In this document: positions 61,326-64,000 of the stretch, in pieces
Layout: the number at the start of each line of letters is the position of its first letter
Position numbering within the stretch: the stretch's first letter is position 1
Assembly: GCA_000504425.1 (NCBI GenBank)
Contig: KI632513.1
Span: 2,018,055-2,082,054, forward strand
DNA: 64,000 nt
Reading direction: 5' to 3'
DNA from: Rhodopseudomonas palustris JSC-3b
Lineage (GTDB): Bacteria > Pseudomonadota > Alphaproteobacteria > Rhizobiales > Xanthobacteraceae
Notes under the pieces: generated by a model
What the model saw: the letters and a program-made list of their open reading frames with translations, nothing else
Databases searched by the model: none
What the model was told of the DNA's origin: nothing
Made by a program: the position numbers and the translations under genes

Positions 61326-61856
61326 GGCCGCTCTCCTGTCCGCCCGTCGCCCGCGTGACGATTCCGGGCAACACAACCGGCAGGTAACCGCAGGTTAACC
61401 CTGTGCGGCAATGGAAACGCTTTGTTAACCTTAATAATCAACCATTTGTTAACCATGCCAGCCGCGAGCGGCAATTTGATACCACAGACTATCAACAGGC
61501 CGCCTGTGCCGCCCTTCCGACCCGTGCGCCGATCAATATGCGCCGCCAGCCCTGCGACCATTGCCGCAGCACTCGCCACCGGCACGGTCGCCATCGGCGT
61601 GCCCGCCTTGACCGGCGCGTTAAGGTGTGCGGCCTGACGCCACAGTGGAACTTTGGCGCTGCAGCAGATGTGTATTGCTGCGGCGGGCGCGGTTGCCGCC
61701 CCCGATCACCACTGTTACAAAACTCGCAAGTTTACGCGTAACTGAGTTGCGCGAACGACATGGCGGCAAACACGGTACCAGTCTTGCATGCGCATTTGGT
61801 GCAGCAGGGCCGGCCGGCTCGGCTGGGACTAACTGACGACCGGAACATAACAGCGC
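61326..61856. other. 531-nt intergenic region upstream of second liv operon
   Basis: No gene is supported. It contains the exact palindrome GGTTAACC (61393-61400), two direct copies of TTTGTTAACC (61421-61430 and 61445-61454, 24 bp apart), and the 10-bp palindrome TTACGCGTAA (61732-61741). The first set is AT-rich and could bind a regulator of either divergent gene; the last lies about 115 nt before livH and may be its operator. Confidence 0.45.
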
Positions 61857-62774
61857 ATGGATTATCTCGCCCAGCAACTGATCAACGGCCTGGTGCTCGG
61901 CTCGATCTACGGTCTGATCGCGATCGGTTACACCATGGTCTATGGCATCGTCGGCATGATCAACTTCGCCCATGGCGATATTTTCATGATCGGCGGCTTT
62001 ATCGCTCTCATTACATTCCTGGTGCTGGTGTCGTTCGGGCTCACCATGGTCCCGGTGATCCTGCTGGTGGTGCTGCTGGTGTCGATGGCGGTGACGGCCT
62101 TATATGGCTGGACCGTGGAACGGATTGCGTATCGGCCGCTCCGGCAATCGTTCCGGCTGGCGCCGATGCTGTCGGCGATCGGCATGTCGTTCGTGCTGAT
62201 GAATTTTGCGCAAATCTCGCAAGGTGCTCGGGTCAAGCCGGTGCCGCCGATCGTCACCGGCGGCTACACTTTGCACGAAGGCGCCGACGGCTTTGTGGTG
62301 CAGATCTCCAATGTGCAGATCCTGGTGGTGATCACCACCGTGCTGTTGCTGGCGCTGTTCACCTGGATGGTATCGCGTACCCGGCTCGGCCGTGACATGC
62401 GCGCCTGCGAGCAGGACCAGACCATGGCGGCGCTGCTCGGCGTCGATGTCGATCGCACCATTTCGATGACCTTTGTAATTGGCGCAGCGCTCGCCTCGGT
62501 CGCCGGTATGATGTACCTGCTGTATTACGGCCTGGTCGACTTCTTCATGGGCTTCCTCGCCGGCATCAAGGCGTTCACCGCCGCAGTGCTGGGCGGCATC
62601 GGCTCACTGCCCGGCGCCATGCTCGGCGGGCTGTTGATCGGGCTGATCGAAACGCTGTGGTCGGCCTATTTCTCCGTCGAATATAAGGACGTCGCGGCGT
62701 TCTCGATCCTGATCATTGTGCTGATCTTCATGCCGACCGGCCTGCTCGGCCGCCCCGAAGTCGAAAAAGTCTGA
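61857..62774 (+). CDS. livH: branched-chain amino acid ABC transporter permease LivH
   Basis: A 305-residue permease with about eight membrane segments. The opening QQLINGLVLGSIYGLIAIGYT, then MVYGIVGMINFAHGDIFMIG and the later TAAVLGGIGSLPGAMLGGLL are LivH signatures and closer to the canonical high-affinity amino acid system than the copy at 22158. It makes the channel with LivM, which follows 12 nt later. No substrate-binding gene lies directly upstream in the window. Confidence 0.92.
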   Translation: MDYLAQQLINGLVLGSIYGLIAIGYTMVYGIVGMINFAHGDIFMIGGFIALITFLVLVSFGLTMVPVILLVVLLVSMAVTALYGWTVERIAYRPLRQSFRLAPMLSAIGMSFVLMNFAQISQGARVKPVPPIVTGGYTLHEGADGFVVQISNVQILVVITTVLLLALFTWMVSRTRLGRDMRACEQDQTMAALLGVDVDRTISMTFVIGAALASVAGMMYLLYYGLVDFFMGFLAGIKAFTAAVLGGIGSLPGAMLGGLLIGLIETLWSAYFSVEYKDVAAFSILIIVLIFMPTGLLGRPEVEKV

Positions 62775-62786
62775 TCGGTAGCGCCC

Positions 62787-64000
62787 GTGGTAAGCCCCGT
62801 ACCTGCCGCCGTCGCCTCTGCTGCCAACGCCACCGGCGTAGCCAAGGCCGGCATTGCATTCATTCTGAAAAAGTCCCTGATCAGCGCCCTGGTGGCGCTG
62901 GTTCTGTTTTCACTGATGATCGGCGTGCGCACCGATGTCGGCACCGCCGGGCAGCTGGTCTATTGGACGCGGTTCGGCGAACTCGCGGCCATCGTCGGCG
63001 CGGTGTTCGTCGGGTCGATTTTGGTCGAATTGCTGCGCGGCTGGTTCGGCCCGCGCGAAGGCGTGCAACTGCCGCAGGGCGTGCAGCGCGGCCTGTCCTG
63101 GGCCGGGCGGCTGATCGGACCGGCGGCGCTGGTGTTCGCGCTGCTGCTGCCGGTGATCTTCTACGACCAGCGCTACATTCTCGACCTCGCGATCCTGGTG
63201 CTGACCTACATCATGCTCGGCTGGGGCCTGAATGTGGTGGTCGGGCTCGCCGGCCTGCTCGACCTCGGCTATGTGGCGTTCTATGCGGTCGGCGCCTATT
63301 CCTATGCGCTGCTCGCCACCAATTTCGGCCTGTCGTTCTGGATCTGCCTGCCGCTCGCCGGCATTTTGGCGGCGTTCTGGGGCATCCTGCTCGGCTTCCC
63401 GGTGCTGCGGCTGCGCGGCGATTATCTGGCGATCGTGACGCTGGCCTTCGGCGAGATCATCCGCCTGGTGCTGCTCAATTGGCAGGATCTGACCGGCGGC
63501 CCCAATGGCATCAGCGGCATCCCGCGGCCGACGCTGTTCGGCATTCCGCTGTCCTCGGGCGAAGATGGTCTGGCGGCCCTGCTCGGCATCGAGTTCTCGC
63601 CGACCCACCGCATCGTGTTCCTGTTCTATCTGATCCTGGCCCTGGCGCTGATCACCAACTGGGTCACGATCCGGCTGCGGCGGCTGCCGATCGGCCGCGC
63701 CTGGGAAGCGATGCGCGAGGACGAAGTGGCGTGCCGCGCGCTCGGCATCAACATCACCACCACCAAGCTGACCGCGTTCGCCACCGGCGCGATGTTCGGC
63801 GGCTTTGCCGGCGCATTCTTCGCGACCCGCCAGGGCTTCATCTCGCCGGAATCCTTCACGTTCCACGAATCGGCGCTGGTGTTGGCGATCGTGGTGCTGG
63901 GCGGCATGGGCTCGCAGCTCGGCGTCGCGATTGCCGCGGTCACGCTGATCGGCGGCTTCGAGCTGTTCCGCGGCCTCGATCAATACCGCATGCTGGTGTT
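62787..64000 (+). CDS. livM: branched-chain amino acid ABC transporter permease LivM, partial
   Basis: An open frame from GTG 62787 to the end of the window, at least 404 codons, with no stop. The N-terminal 90 residues hold the extra DUF3382-type domain of canonical LivM (LVYWTRFGELAAIVGAVFVG), followed by VVVGLAGLLDLGYVAFYAVGA, LLGFPVLRLRGDYLAIVTLA, FGEIIRLVLLN, and the EAA loop RALGINITTTKLTAFATGAMF. The 3-prime end and the expected livG/livF genes lie outside the window. The ribosome site is weak (GGTAG). Confidence 0.9.
   Translation, partial: MVSPVPAAVASAANATGVAKAGIAFILKKSLISALVALVLFSLMIGVRTDVGTAGQLVYWTRFGELAAIVGAVFVGSILVELLRGWFGPREGVQLPQGVQRGLSWAGRLIGPAALVFALLLPVIFYDQRYILDLAILVLTYIMLGWGLNVVVGLAGLLDLGYVAFYAVGAYSYALLATNFGLSFWICLPLAGILAAFWGILLGFPVLRLRGDYLAIVTLAFGEIIRLVLLNWQDLTGGPNGISGIPRPTLFGIPLSSGEDGLAALLGIEFSPTHRIVFLFYLILALALITNWVTIRLRRLPIGRAWEAMREDEVACRALGINITTTKLTAFATGAMFGGFAGAFFATRQGFISPESFTFHESALVLAIVVLGGMGSQLGVAIAAVTLIGGFELFRGLDQYRMLV

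Noticed and set aside
61403-61741. Small plus-strand frames (71 and 112 codons) in the leader of the second liv operon
   Set aside because: No ribosome site, Arg/His/Pro-rich composition in the longer one, and no recognisable motif.
62910-63983. A minus-strand open frame of 357 codons at the right end
   Set aside because: It is antisense to LivM, which has clear family motifs.

Overview
This is a GC-rich chromosomal window from an alphaproteobacterium. It is most likely a member of the Nitrobacteraceae (Bradyrhizobiaceae), of Rhodopseudomonas or Bradyrhizobium type. Three things point there: PEP carboxylase and palustrisredoxin-reductase-like proteins that resemble those of that family from memory, an alphaproteobacterial BcsS protein, and many copies of short palindromic intergenic repeats such as GTCATTGCGAGC...GAAGCAATCC. 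I see no rRNA, tRNA, CRISPR array, transposase, integrase or prophage. No computation or database search was run, so all family calls rest on motifs read in the sequence.

Layout. 1-3963: the start of ppc (runs off the left edge), a membrane-anchored phytoene-desaturase-like flavoprotein, and a divergent TetR regulator with a shared operator. 4006-9891: a PilZ protein, a small membrane protein, a hybrid histidine kinase, a YeiH-type exporter and its LysR regulator. 9924-18156: an acyl-CoA catabolic neighbourhood with three crotonases, a DECR-type 2,4-dienoyl-CoA reductase, an acyl-CoA ligase, a GSA-aminomutase-like PLP enzyme and a classical SDR. 18170-19690: a hydroxypyruvate-isomerase-like protein and a GIY-YIG nuclease gene bracketed by repeats. 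19762-26362: one long leftward operon (UPF0317 hydro-lyase, ABC substrate-binding protein, livHMGF) with a divergent LysR gene. The binding-protein gene carries an in-frame amber codon.

26583-34267: a 2-hydroxyacid dehydrogenase, a membrane protein with a basic tail, an SDR without the usual catalytic residues, a tandem repeat array, an MDR oxidoreductase, a phasin/hydrolase/DUF6489 group and a D-amino-acid dehydrogenase. 34390-39521: a tetR-MFP-RND efflux operon. 39867-47875: a PfkB kinase, an orphan ferredoxin reductase, a GT39 plus GT2-GtrA glycosylation pair, DUF72 and DUF488 genes, a small protein and an orphan BcsS. 47906-51541: a tetR-HlyD-ATPase-permease export operon with 4-nt overlaps. 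52071-59269: a cox/xdh-type molybdenum hydroxylase cluster (G, S, M, D, E, two XdhC halves, a MocA fusion) that lacks the molybdenum catalytic subunit. 59540-64000: pcaD-like hydrolase, small membrane proteins, and the start of a second liv operon that runs off the right edge.

The most interesting items are the GIY-YIG gene between matching repeat units, the catalytic-subunit-less cox cluster, the interrupted binding protein, the membrane-fused desaturase with its operator, and a perfect 28-bp operator between the dienoyl-CoA reductase and crotonase genes.
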